64,000 bases of DNA from Torreya grandis (lineage: Eukaryota; Streptophyta; Pinopsida; Cupressales; Taxaceae), in the NCBI GenBank assembly GCA_037957365.1, contig JARHVA010008411.1, positions 186,001-250,000 of the forward strand, given 5' to 3'. Made by a program: the position numbers and the translations under genes. A model generated the notes under the pieces. It ran no database searches. It saw only the letters and a program-made list of their open reading frames with translations, and was not told the origin of the DNA. Every line of letters starts with the position of its first letter. Position 1 is the first letter of the stretch. This document shows, in pieces, positions 48,359-63,283 of this stretch.

Positions 48359-51300
48359 TGTTGACCAAATTTGACCCTACATGTCAAATTAAGGACCTTA
48401 TAGGTAAAAAATTGAATTTTTAGATATTCTATGGATCTAATATATTTTAATGGGGTTTATTATCAGTTATTTTATGTCTTTTAATGTCATCTTAGCCTTG
48501 GTCTTAGTCATATTAGTCAATTTGTCATTTTGAGTCATTTAGAAGGCTTTTAGGGGTCAAAATGTAAGTGGCACAATTTTAAAGGTGAAAAAGTGTAATT
48601 ATTTACTTAAAAATGTATAATAATTTATATTCCATATCAATAGTGTCAAACCCATTTGAATCTTGTAGGTTATCTAACTAGAGAGAAAGAAACCAACTAA
48701 AAAGAGAGAGTTTGGCACTTGTACGATCCATGAGAGAAGGTGACACATGGGAGAAGGTCATGGAACATCTATTAATATTACTCAGGTTCATTTCCATGTT
48801 TTAAATGATCTTTAATTGTCATTTTTTAGACAAAACCATTCTCCCCCTTCTTTGCCTTTCTAGACACATAGAAGTGGTCAACAGGTTTGTGCTTGGTATG
48901 AACAGTTAAAGATGTTTTAGGTTAAAATATTTTGGTAGCTGGTATTAAAATTATATAGATAAATTTACATAACAATATTTTTAATATTATTTATACATTA
49001 TTTATGAACCATCTCTAACAAGTTGACTATGTTTTTTTACTCATTATTTCATGCACCTGATTGATTTTACTCTATTTTGGATAGGTATATTTAATATAGT
49101 TGGTGATGTTGGATCTAGAGGATATTATCTCTCTTCTTAGATGATATTAATTCTTGGTTTAATGTTTCATGGTGTTTTTATGAGAAATTTGTCTCATGCT
49201 ATAGGAAGGTGTTACCATTATGAAACTTTAGTCAAGTTCTTCCTTGTTCCATAATGCTGGTCTTCTATAGGGGTATCATGTGAATATAAGATGGTTTCCA
49301 TAGGTAAAAAAAATCCATATTATCATATCCTCAAATTTTTGGTTCCATCATATCATGCGTTGGGAAAATTTTAATCTTATAATTTCTCATAGTTAACTCA
49401 TCACTAAATCCCACTTGTAGTTACATGTGTGGAGCTTGCTTAGCTTGTTCATGAAATGGTAATGAGGGTGTATCATCTGGTTCAAGTAGTTAGGAGCTAA
49501 TTAATTTTCATTTGGATGTTTGGGGAAGTGAAAATTTGGTTATAAGCTCATTCACCACACTAACCAGTCATTAGACACCCATGCCTGCTCTATTCTAAAT
49601 GTTTTCACATTGGAATAAATGTTATGAAGCTTGTATTAGATTATCCTTGATGATAATCATGAATTTTAAGGATTTAACATGATTTTGAGTTATTTATGAG
49701 TCAATTCATCAACATATCTTGCTCTATTCCATGCTCATTCCCTGTATACAACCCATACATACCTACAATAGCCTCCTTGATGACATCATGATGAGAGGTG
49801 GAAAACTTGATATGTGTTTCAATCTCTTAAGATTGATAAGGGTGAATTGGGATAATTTATGAATGAATAGAAGTGTTTAAAAAAATACACACCTTGTATA
49901 CTTCCTAAGCTTACTCACTACCTATATTTGTAAATGCCCACCTATAGGTGGTACCATAGAGTTTTGAAGGTCCTTGTATGGTAATTAGAGACTTGGTAGA
50001 CCATTTTTTTTTGTTTATGGCATGTAATTTCACCATTTTAGACCTATATTAGGTTTCAAAAGGACAAATTTAAGGGTAAATATATTTGAGGAAGCAAAGA
50101 TTGAGTTTAGGGAAACTTTCCCAAAAAGATAAAAATAGAGGTACAGGGGTATGTTGTGAATATCATATAACATGGTTGCAATGAATTTTGAAACATATAA
50201 ATAGGTAAAACTTATATCATATATCATGGATAGGATACATTACAAAATAGAGTTCATAAAGTTAATATAAGATATAAGTTGAAGGCCTCAAAAATGTCTT
50301 TAAAAAACACTACAATTCTACATTCATATCTATAGGATTTGAGGTTTGAATGACCATTGACATCCTAAAAGGTAAAAAAAACATATTATTATTGTTGGAA
50401 TGAATTTATTATTTTATTTTTTTTACCAATGGACATATAAATAATTAGGATGATGTTTATATGCAGTGTTTTAAGCTTCATGGACACCTACATGTATCCC
50501 TTCTCAAGGAAATGTGCACCTACAACTGAGTATGGAAACAATGACCTAAATAGGGTGTATTGGTGGTGTTTTATCCAATTAAAGGTAAATATAAGTATTA
50601 TTATATGAAATTTGGATTTAAATATTCATGTAATGTCTTCAAACATCATGACCAAAGTCTAATTATGTAAATATACACCTACAAGAATTAAAGAGCAGGG
50701 TATCATAGTCAAGAAAGGGAGAACTCAGTTTGGTGAACTCAAAGTGCATATAAAGAGTAAAATTAAAGTTTAAATGATTAAATTAAAATATTAATACCTT
50801 AATTAATATCATTATGACCTCAATAATCCCTTTTCAAAGTGAAATAAGCCTACATAGACCTCTTAAGGCTCTATATGCACCTATAACTGAGTGTGTAGTC
50901 TTGATGAAGGTAGGAGATTAGTATACTTAGGAAGAGAAAGAAGGTTTAAAAAAAACTGATAATTATTCATGATATATTAAAAAAAAAAATCACATACTAT
51001 ATTAATATTTTCAAGTTGACCACCTACTCTTCCCACTAGCCAAAGGTAGCAATCCGTACAGTTACACTAGGAGACCCATGTTGCTCAATGGGTAAGGTTG
51101 AAGAGTCTAAGGGAGAAGAGTTGTTTTGGATGAATTTAAAGATTATTTATAATTAATTTAAGGTTTATAAAGTTTTTAATAAACCTAATAATATTTTAGT
51201 TAGCATTGAGAGGTTATTCTTAGGTGGAAGTGAAAAATGCAAGAAAATAGTCCTTTTGGAGGTCTTTTTTGGACAAATTGAGTTGGTTAGGTGCCTAAAT

Positions 51301-52987
51301 GGATGAGTATAACTTATAAATTTGGTAAAAATATTAATTATGACCTCATGAAACTCATAAAACATTAAATTTTATTATAAATGGAGGTATATATCTCATT
51401 GTTTGAGTCTCAGAGGTCAAGTAGAAAAATTAGTGTTTTGGCAAAACAAGTAAATCAAGCCAAAGAGGTTGAAAAAATTGATATAAATCTTGGGGAACAT
51501 CAAGAAAAATATTTTTTGTTTTATTTAATGTTAATAGGTTATATTAAATAATAAATAAATCTTAAACATCTTGAAATGACCAAAACACTCTTACACATAG
51601 TTTGACTAGACAAGCTCCAATTAGGCATAGTTGGTGAATGAGAGGAAGAAATGAAAAGGAGTACTTGGAAATTTGTGTGATTAATTTGTGATATTTAATG
51701 TAGTATGAAAAAACATGAGACACCAATAAAACCATGAGGTATCAATCCAAATATAAAAAACTAGTAGGATGCATGCTAAGCATATTAGGCCTTAAAGTGA
51801 CCTAGAATAAATTGGGGGTCCAACTTCACTTCTAGCTCCTAGTGAGTGTTCTAGATATTAAAAAAAATTATGAGATGTATTTAGACATGTATTAACTTGT
51901 GCTATGTATAAAAACCCATAATAACAATACTCTTAGGTCAGAGATATTATAAGCATGCAGGAATTGTGAAAATAAGCTTGATAAGGTGATTTCAAATGCT
52001 CACATCTTTCTTGAAGTTGTGCATGGGAATCCAATAAGGTTATAGGTGTTATAAATGGTCTTTAAAAATGATATTATGAGTTTTTTTTTCATTTCCAACA
52101 TCAAAACTTTATGAACAAAGATTAAGAGTGAAAATTGCCTAAAACCCTTATAAACCCTTAGTCAAAACCCAATGAAGGAAATGAAGTTATAAAGTTTCTA
52201 TAATGACATATTTTTCCCATGAAAGTGATTGTAACTTGTATAATAATTCTTACGCTCCTTCCCATACTTTTAGACTATATGAAATTGTATGGATGGAGTA
52301 AAAAATAGGATATTTTTTACTATTTAGTGCATTGTGCAAGTTCTAAGAACATTGAATAAATGAAATAAGTTTGGGAGGAAGTTATATAATTTTAATAACT
52401 TAATATGATCATTTAATTCCTTAAAAATTATCCTAAGTGTTCAAAAAATATCTCTCATCTTAGTCAGTCAAAACTAGCATAGTGAAGATAATGGTGAGAA
52501 GTGTGAAAATTTTAAAGGGATGTCTTTTTAAGGTGTGCATGATGCCTCTAATGTCATGGAGGATCTTAAAAATTTTCATCCACTCATTTTTATGATTTTT
52601 CATTGAAAAATTATGATTTTTGGAAGCCAAGTGTGAAAGGTGTGTGGAAGAGGAGTTTTCTTAAACTGTAGATGGTGATGGTTCATTTTGATAAGTTTTT
52701 CAATGACCAAAACTACAACTAATGCATGGAGAGGCATGTATGAAATCCTTCCCTCTCATTCAAATCATCAGACCTATCCCTATTTATTTTTGTGGATGTT
52801 CAAATATAGATAAATCATGAATGCAATTTTTTGAGCCAACACAAGGAATTTCATGCCACTTTCTGAGAGTTTCATGCCGTTTTTGGAAACTTGTAATTCC
52901 TAACATTCCATGGTACATTTCACATATTATTATCATTAATATGTAACTCCTTTATTAGCTTGACAAATATTTTTTTGACCTTTGGAA

Positions 52988-53086
<99 letters not shown>

Positions 53087-53757
53087 TATAAGAACTAGCC
53101 ATTTTGGCCTTTGTAATTTATGCTCCACCTGAGTATGGAAAAGGCCTACTCATTTTCATACCTTTTGATCAATAATACTACTAATTTTTACCTCTACCAT
53201 AACTATTCATAGTGTGTTTTACTTGGATGATGGATCTTTCTTAGTGAAGACTATGGATTCCTTAACATGTTGTCTCATTTTTTCACCTATATACATCTTC
53301 TTCTTTCAGGTCATGTGAAGTATTCTAGGAAGTGTTAAGGTTAAGGGAGTTATCATATTCACTAGTGCCATTCAAGGCCTCTTGTCTATCCTTCCTAGCC
53401 TAAACATTCATCCATAACCTCAAAATAAAATATTTATGTAAGAAGATTCAAATCAGAAAATTTTATGTTTGGTTAGTCCTTTATTCTCATGTGTAACATG
53501 CAACTAGTTAGAACTCATCAACTTATTTTGTGTATCACCTCCTTCAAAATAGTTTTCTTTTAGTTTTATCTGTCCATTTTCCCTCACAAATTTTATGTGT
53601 AGTAGTGATCCAAAGTGGCACATCAAGGGATCTATCCCTATCTAGAGACTCACCTCATTCATAGGCTACCCACAAGCCTATAGGTGTTTCAATTGTGTCA
53701 CTTGGATGAGGAGACATTAGACCATCTCCTCAAAGGGTGTAAATCTAAGTGACAATA
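48359..53757 (+). mobile_element. Element D 3' LTR, 5.4 kb
   Basis: The start TGTTGACC is preceded by the conserved ATGAGTCACCAATT. The end is AAGTGACAATA. A stem AATTTGAC-7 nt-GTCAAATT lies at 48368-48390. It contains a TC microsatellite 677 bp before the end and a TATA-like CTATAAG right after it (53086-53092). The 5.4-kb length is nearly twice the interior. No gene is seen within it. Confidence 0.8.
52991..53080. repeat. (TC)n microsatellite in D 3' LTR
   Basis: 90 bp of TC with one TTTC interruption, in the same LTR position as 44750-44847 but of different length and purity. Confidence 0.97.
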
Positions 53758-54100
53758 GGTTTCAAATAATTGTTAAATCTATAGGATAGGTTTGTGTAGG
53801 TTTCAAGTGGTGGTATATGGGATAATAAGTTTGTGAAGAACCAATGGACCTACCCACTCCTTTCTTGGTACACCCTTTAAGGTGTGCACTTAGAGAGATT
53901 AAGAATTGATGGGTTCTTTTAAGAGAGAACTCATCAATAATTTATAGAGTTTAAAAATATTGTGTGTATACACTCTTCACCTCAAGCTTAACTCCTAGTA
54001 TAAATGGATTTAGTGCATGTCATATCCTATCCTACTCTTCAAAAAATATATTATTATTAGTATGGGATGTAAAACTAATGATTAGTATTTTATGATTTTC

Positions 54101-54103
<3 letters not shown>

Positions 54104-54149
<46 letters not shown>
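54104..54149. repeat. (GT)n(AT)n compound microsatellite
   Basis: About six GT units followed by about 17 TA units. Confidence 0.93.
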
Positions 54150-54151
<2 letters not shown>

Positions 54152-55374
54152 TACATGGTTGACAACTATATTAGTTTTTTCATGATCAATTATGTTGGAG
54201 GACAATTTTATATTCTTATGCATGTATTATGTTCTAATGATAATGTTTGACTATTATTTCATTTTCAGATTTGATTTTCATTACATTAGTTCATTGATAT
54301 ATTTATATATTTTGAGTACATGATTATTTTGTTGAAAGATAGGACTAAATACCTTTTTGTTTGATTGAGGTGGTTACTAGACTATCTTACCATCAAAAAG
54401 TTGTACATATGGATGATATGATAGGGGAGGAGGATGCATATATCAACATTAGGGATAGATAGAACTAAACTTAACATGCACACATGCACCACACTATTAA
54501 TTTCTTGAATTAAATGAATGACAATAAGTATTTTGCAATAATGTTGAATGTTGCTTATATTTTTTGTTTTTGTAGTAAGGTATGTTTCATTCATTTTGAG
54601 TTTGTTAGTTGTATTGATTATTTTGATTATCATATTATGTGACGTTTATGTATTGATTGTCATGTTCCCATAAAAAATCAATATGAATTATTTTATGAGA
54701 GGCAAACCATTTATGAATTTTAACACTTAGGAGAGTGTTGAGAGTTTATTTATCTTGTATAATTTGTATGCTTTTATTCCATTTTTTGTGACTGAAAAGT
54801 AAGTAATAGGGTAAAAATTAGAGAAGGTAGTGATATTAAATAGGTTTGAATTCATAAAATTTTTAATAATCTAAGTGACCATGCAATTTTTAAATGAAAT
54901 TAAATTAAGGCATAATGAAGTTTTTTTTTAGTTTATATGACATGTTTAACTTGATAATTGGATATGATGAGGAAGTTGCATGTGGCAGTCATGCTTTAAA
55001 ACTATGGCAGTGGATGTGAATAATTAGGCCAAATATGTAGTTTAGGCATAAATGAAAGGCAAGTTCACAATGGACAATGAGAAGCTTAGTAGGAGAGTGG
55101 AATAACCATGGAAAATGTGGATGTGGATTGGAAAAAGGATAAGAATAATAATAAAATAGGATAATGGTCATGTTAAAAGGAGAATTAAGCTCAACATGAA
55201 GGAACAAAAAATACCATTTCATACATAAGCAACAACCATTGCAAAACTAGGTCAATTGAACTTTTAGTTTATAATTGGATGTTAATTTAAAATTTATTAT
55301 TAATAAGGAACAAAATAATATATTTAATTTTCAAACAAGTTTTAAAATGTATATAATGGTATATTTTGTAAATA

Positions 55375-55580
55375 AAACTAGGGTTTCATGTTTATAGACC
55401 TAGGGATGAAACTTAGGTCCATCCATAGGACTATAAATATGATGACAAGACATTTTGAGTAAATAAATATGAGTTTATATAATGGTAGTTTTTATTAATG
55501 AAAACCTAGTGTTTCATGTTTATAAACTTAGGGTTCAAACTTAGTTCCATCTACATGCCTATAGAGATGATGTTGAGCCC
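55375..55580. repeat. Imperfect direct repeat, about 125-bp period
   Basis: AGGGTTTCATGTTTATAGAC near 55380 recurs as AGTGTTTCATGTTTATAAAC near 55508. The following lines (AAACTTAG-TCCATC...CTATA-ATGATG) are also repeated. Confidence 0.75.
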
Positions 55581-56084
55581 TTTTTAAAAGGAAAATTGAA
55601 TGTTTTAAAGATAATTGAGCTAGTGACATATGAATACAAATGGTTGTGTTTATATTTTACTATAGACCTTATTGAAATTATTATGTGAAACTTTGTGCCT
55701 TGGTTTGTCCTTGTTAAATGTAAATTTGGGTGAGTTCATTTCATAGGTTAACATGTGGACTATATAGAAGCTGAGCGCATTCCTTGTTAGGATTATTAAA
55801 AACATTGGTTATATACTTGGAAACTTCTTCTTAAGTTACTAATAAGTAGTTATATGATTTTCTATAATTTTATTTATTATTTGAAAAATGTTTCATATGT
55901 TGTGTATGATGATTCAAAACTATAATAAACAAGATATGAGTTCATTTTTTATAGTGATTGCCTTAGTACTTGATATGGATATCATGAAGTTTTATAAATC
56001 TAATAAAATAACATAGATTTTTAAGAAACATACATATTAAAATCATTGATTTTATGTTAAAATATATTCCAAGATATTTGGTAT

Positions 56085-56088
<4 letters not shown>

Positions 56089-56174
<86 letters not shown>
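56089..56174. repeat. (CA)n microsatellite
   Basis: About 43 uninterrupted AC units. Confidence 0.97.
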
Positions 56175-56175
<1 letters not shown>

Positions 56176-56266
56176 GATACATGTATTTACATTTTATTTT
56201 GTTGCATAGTCTTGTGCTAAGGTATTTAAGCTATAGGGTCAGTTATATTTGGTTATCATATTGAAT

Positions 56267-56412
<146 letters not shown>

Positions 56413-56465
56413 GATTATTATATATACATGTGAAAATTTGTATGTATGTACATACATACATACAT

Positions 56466-56467
<2 letters not shown>

Positions 56468-56558
<91 letters not shown>
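56468..56558. repeat. (AT)n microsatellite
   Basis: About 45 uninterrupted AT units. Confidence 0.97.
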
Positions 56559-56562
<4 letters not shown>

Positions 56563-56580
56563 ACATACAAATATATATAA

Positions 56581-56625
56581 ACACACACACACACACATAG
56601 ATGTGTGTGTGTGTGTGTGTGTGTA
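56581..56625. repeat. (CA)n/(TG)n inverted pair
   Basis: About nine CA units (56581-56598), a short ATAGATG spacer, then about ten GT units. It can fold as a hairpin. Confidence 0.9.
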
Positions 56626-56837
56626 TTTAATTTATATGTGTATACTCCTGAGTATAATGAACATGTTATTTTCTAAGTAGAAATTAGATATGTTTTCACT
56701 TATGTAAAATTGTAGGATATAATGGGAATTTTGAGAAAAATTATATACATGACTTTATGCATTTGAAATGGAGAAATAACCTAAATTGTATCTTGAATAC
56801 CTTAGTACAAGGATATGTAACAAAATAATATGAAATT

Positions 56838-57109
<272 letters not shown>

Positions 57110-58961
57110 AAATGATTATATATACATGTGAAAATATATATGTACATATATACATGCATATCTACACATATATATACAAACACACACACAAAGATGCATG
57201 TGTGTGTGTTTATGCATGTTTGTATTTAATTGACATGTGTATACACTTGAGTATAAAAAAACACTTTATGTTCTAATTGTAGCTTATATATTTTTATATC
57301 TATGTAAAATTATAGGATATAATGGGAATTCTTAGTAGAGTTATACACATGAATTTATGCATTTGAAATGGATAATTTATCGACTAGTTACACCTTTAGT
57401 TTACATGAAATTAAATAAGTGGAAATTAGTGAAAAGTAGGTATAAATATTAAATACACATTTTTAGATTTTATATCAATTTTTAATGATTCTCTATTAAC
57501 TATAACTGGTAGGTTGAAAATGTATGTAAAATATATATTAGATTATACTTTTATATAATTAAAAATATGAGGCTTGTATGAAATAATAAAATTATGCAAT
57601 AAGATTTAAAAGACAAAAGTTATTAAATAAGTATAAAACAAGCTTAGAAGACTTGACTTGTGTTTATAAGCTATCTTGATACTTTTTTAATTTACATTGA
57701 TGAATTAGTTGGATACTATCAGATTTTATGTGATTTTGTGCCAAGGAAAAAAGATAAATTATGAAATTGATATAGTTTATATATTTATGGATTTTCATCT
57801 TCTAGACATATATACACATCTTGTTTAAATGTGGATCATTGAAAAGAACCTATGCATGACATATATTTTAAATTGAGTCGCTATAAGCATTTTGATTAGT
57901 AAATAATGATTGCCTATACCTTGCATTGCATAATTATTTCGATTTGATTTATGATGCAATTTGTATCTATTATTCCATGATTTATTTATGATAAATCATT
58001 AGGCATAATTAATTTAATATATAGAGATAGATATGAGAGTTGCCATGCAACTCATATATCTACCACCTTGTATCATATGATAGATTTTGATTCATTATCA
58101 TAGAGTTTGTGTGAGTGGAAATGAATTATATCCATGAGAGATTTGATTTTTATAATGAAAACTTTGGCCAAATTAATGTTATAGTTGAGACATTATCATT
58201 TCCACTATACTTCTAGTTTACATGTGTATTCACAATATAATATTAGATAGATGATTAATTTCTATGGTCTATATGACTAATGCATGCAATAGTTGTTATC
58301 AATCAAATTTGAACCCTTTAGAAGGTAGTTAAAGCCTTCCAAATTTGATGTAAAATGAAAACACCTCAAGGTTGTGGGGTACCCTATTAAAGAGGTGAAT
58401 CTATAGGTTAAAAGGGCTAGCTCCCCTTGATGAATCACTTAAGATCAAACATTAATCTAATACTTTATAGGAAAAGGGAGATATACCTACTCTAATGGAT
58501 GTGATGGAAAAAATATTCCCAATCACTACCAACCATATATAATTTGCACTTCAAACAAGAGACAAACCTGCATATGACACTAATCTAAATATACCTGTCT
58601 ACATCAATGTTTTCTCATGAAGTTTTGTGAAGTAAGAATGAGATATGAGGACTAGTCAAGAGGTCATGATATGGAAATAATGAAAATACAAATCAATAAA
58701 CCCATAATAACTACATTTAAACAATTTAAAAGACCTAAAAAAATGATTCCAAACTAAACATGAATGTAAACATGGACAAGCATGCTAAGGAAGTAAGCAT
58801 ATCACTTACCAAGATCAACTAATCAAGCTATGGATATTGAAACTAGTCCATGGAGAATGTAAAACTAGCTTATTATTAATTTTTCAAAGGCTTAAAATGT
58901 GTAGGTAATTCCCATACCTAGGTTGTAGGATACAATATTAACCAATTAGGACTCATTATAT

Positions 58962-59178
<217 letters not shown>

Positions 59179-62100
59179 GTGTAAAAAAGGAGTTAAAATA
59201 ATAAATAAGTTTTAAAAATAACCCATAAAGTATGAAAAAGAAAAGTTTTTATTCTTATAAATATTCTCTTCTACTTCAAATGGTGTGGAAGTTTTAAACT
59301 TTACTAGACACCTTGACTAGCTCTCCAAAACTGCCCTTTACCTTGGCTTATGGAATGATAAGTGACCTTATAGATGGTAATATAATTTTTATTTACACAT
59401 TTTCTACTCTCTTGACATATATCAAATTATCTCTTTAGGTTCTCTTTGACACATCACTTCATTCTCTTTATAGGTGTCTAGAAATTTCTTCACCTCACTA
59501 GGCCAATCTTGCTTACAGGTGTCAAAACATGAAATTCATATTCTCCAAATCATTATATCTATATGTGTGGTCTATTAAAATCATATAATATCTTAAATAA
59601 CTAATTTTTACTTCTCAAAGTTTCATCAAGAATTCATTTTGTATCAAAAACTCTATTTTGGCCTCATTCGGTATAACCTTAAAATCATACAAACCTCATT
59701 ATATAGATAAGTGTAAATATGGTAATGGTAAAATTAAGGAATATTTTTAGGACCCAATATGTATTTTAAACTCCATGCTAATTTTTAGGTCTTGAGAGTG
59801 AGTTTAAGTGTCCTTTTCAATTATTTTTCTCTCTTGATCAGGTCTCAATTAGGCCTCCCTACCTAGAGTCTAAATTTTGGCTCAATAGGATTAACACATG
59901 TTAAACCTTAAATAAACATGTGATTAAATATTATTACATAATAAGGATCCTCCATTGAAAATTTGATATTTTCAAACATTGTATGAACCTCCCAAGTAGA
60001 TTAAAATAGTCCTTTCTGGCTTATTTATAAAATTCCATACCTACAAGTACCAACCAATGGAATGAGGAGGTGTTAAAATAAGTTTTGGAAAATATTCATA
60101 TTATTTTATGGATTTTAAATTTCATCTAAATTCATATAAATATTCTTCTCTCTCATTAGGTTGAAAAATGGCATATTTGGGCAACTTATGAGTGACTTAC
60201 ACTCTTAAGGATGATTAATAAAGGATATGATTTCATGAACATAAAAAATTCCATGAATCATGATTGAATATGGGTATCCTATTATTACCAATATATTTAT
60301 CCACAATTAATTCTTTCATGGGATATATGAACATGTTTAAGAGACCCTCAGCTAGTAGGTTGTGTGTTTATGAGGCCTAGAAAGAGATGTGGCATGTATC
60401 TGATATTTAGAGTTTGAATTTGGGTTGGAAATGACCTCCATAGCTATGATACATTTACCATAACCTTATCACATGATTATTTTGTCACATTTATTATTCA
60501 ACCCTACTATACACTCCACTAGTTGATGCCTAGGGTTTATAGCCAAGTATGCCAAACTAACCCTAGTAGATTCCTTGAGTCATTTACCTTACTATCAGGG
60601 ATTATAACTTCATGAAATGATTGCCCATACTTATCACCACCTCTTTAGGGTCTTCAAAGTCTTCATTCCATGATTTTTTAATCCAAATCCCTTCCTTATT
60701 ATTGCATATAGATCTGTGAATGTGATTAGGCTTGTTTGTCCTATAAAAGAGATTATCATCATTAAGTTTGTTTCTTCATGGGTGTAAGGGTTTCATGGAG
60801 ATTATGGTATAAAGGTGAATTCATATTCAAATATTTCACTATCCATAAGTCCTAATTTTATTCATTCATCCTAACCTCTTTTATGGTATTCATTTGACCT
60901 CATATAGTCTCACTTACTTGGCCACTCACCTATGTTGTAACCTAATGTTTTACATGTATTTTACTCCTTAATCAGTCTTGGAATTAGGCTATTCTTGAAT
61001 ATATCCTATAGGTGTCCATTATGGTATTATAAGTTCATTCAAGGGTTTTTAAGACTTCCATTACTAGTCACTAAACATTTCCATGTCTCTATCATATTAT
61101 TAGGAGTGTGGAATCATTTAGATTTTAATTTTCAAGTCACAATGAATTCACAACACATAGTACCCTTATACATTCTCAAAGTGTCTATACATGTTGATTC
61201 TTTTGAGAGTGTTGACTATTTCTTAGGGTGAAATTTTTTTTCAAGATATTTAATATGAATACCACCTTATTAAGAGTTTCCAAATCTTTTGAAGTTTTCT
61301 AAACTTTGTATCTTATCCAAGTATATTCGTGATTTTGACTTCGATGTTTTAGGTGGTTGTAGGTGTGTATGTAGGAGAAGGGTTTGAGAATGAGGCCTAA
61401 AATTTATTATCTCCACACATTCATGTAATTATAAAATTTTCCAACTTCATGTACATTCCTTCTCACTTCAAGGTTAATTTTCTTTCTTCCTATTGTTCTA
61501 TAACCTTAGTCTCATCCTTGTACTCTGACCTATGTAAGGGTACTGGGCCTAGAGACATCTTAAATGTTTTCATCCCTATCACCTAAAATTTTTATGGTTA
61601 TCCACTCATCAATATATATTCATTAGTCTATACCTCTCACCCCATATGCATCAAGTTATGATTCCTACTTGACCTTGTTATTTTTAATTGGTTTGAGTTC
61701 ATAATGAAGACCTACATGTCTAGGGCCTATAGGTCTCTTTTGCTTGCAAAGGATATTAAGAAAACTATTGAGTCCTTTAATTATAATTTTAATTCATATC
61801 ATGTAAATATTCATTACACTCTCCCAATGATCATAAATACTTCCTAAAAAAGTATTATATCACTTCAACTTCTCTATTCCCCTATATAGATTGTGTATGC
61901 AGTTAATTTGTATGCAAGTATGTGTGTTGATAGTTGGATCTTAGCACAAGGTTCAAGTTATTCATGATACAATGTATTTTATCAATATTTGTATAGGTTT
62001 TTATAATTTTAAACCACATTTATCCATTTTCAAAACACCTTCATTACATTCCTCCATTATTACAAGCATCCTACACACACAATCATCAAAATGAAAGAAC

Positions 62101-63245
62101 ATTGTGAAATTCTTAGAGAAGGTGTTTTTGGAATATAAAAGGAGAAATTATGGTATTTTATATCATGATAGGGATTATAACATTAAATTAAACCTTAACT
62201 CATCACCTTAGATATTGAGAAACTTAGAATAAACATAAATTTTGATAGTCACTTTTGTAAACTAAGGAAGAAAGTAGCTTTCCTTTACAAATGACCTCCC
62301 ACACGTGCCAATCTAGTGGATGAAGATGTAATATGGTTTTTTAGACTTATAAGGTAATTTTATAATTATTTTCATGAAATTAATGAGTTCACACTTACAT
62401 GGAAATTTCATAAAACATAGCCTATGGGGATTTAAACCTTAAAAAAGCACCTTAGATCATTAATAATTATTAATAAATATAAAGATATAAATCCAATTAA
62501 AAATGAAAAAAAATTAAGCCCATAGGGTTACCAAAATTTGGACAAAATCTTAGCTTCCAAATCTACCTGTATGACCTATATCATTTATCTATAATTTGGC
62601 CTTCATGAGCTTGTAAAGGGAGCATGGAGGAGAGGGATAGTTTTCAAAGAGTTTAAGAATTAAAACTTCTTTATAATATTTAAAATAACATGTAGAGTAT
62701 AAAGGGATGTTTTTAAACAATTTTTACTTGTAGGTCATCTCAACAAGTCTGTACAAGTACCTTAATTCCTCTCTAAAGCATTGAAATCCAAGTTTTTAAC
62801 TTTTGTTTGACTTTTTGATAGATGTGGAAGTTATGTAACTACTAAAAGTTCCTTGTAAAGTGTATTTTATGTATTCATCACTTGGGTAACTATTACATAC
62901 ATGAAAATTGTCCAAAAGTCACCTGTTTCCTTCATTAAGGTTACCTTAAAGCCTACAAAATAACTTTTAAATTTCCAAATCAATACTAAATGTTATAATA
63001 ATGTTATTAAGACATAAAATGAACTTGAATAACACCTAAGGACATATAAAAATTCTTTAATAACTCTCATCACTCCATGACAAGACTAATCCACTATAAG
63101 AACATTATAGGACATTACCTTAATTTCTCTAAATAATCCTTAAAATACTTATAAGGATTTCTGAAGACTCTTTAAATTCTATATAAAGCATGACAAGAAC
63201 TTAAACTAGGTTAACAAGATAAGAAGAAAAAAATTGCCTATAAGG

Positions 63246-63282
63246 GTTGACATTTTGACCTTGGGGGTCAAAATTAGTCAAC
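63246..63282 (-). promoter_or_regulatory. Terminal hairpin of element E LTR
   Basis: GTTGAC plus ATTTTGACC (63246-63260), 5 nt, then GGTCAAAAT, TA, GTCAAC. Fifteen pairs with a 2-nt bulge mirror the LTR terminus. Confidence 0.75.
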
Positions 63283-63283
63283 A

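Noticed and set aside
54382..55222. Minus-strand ORFs of 77-83 residues in the spacer
   Set aside because: No recognisable domain, no conserved neighbour, and composition like the surrounding AT-rich DNA.
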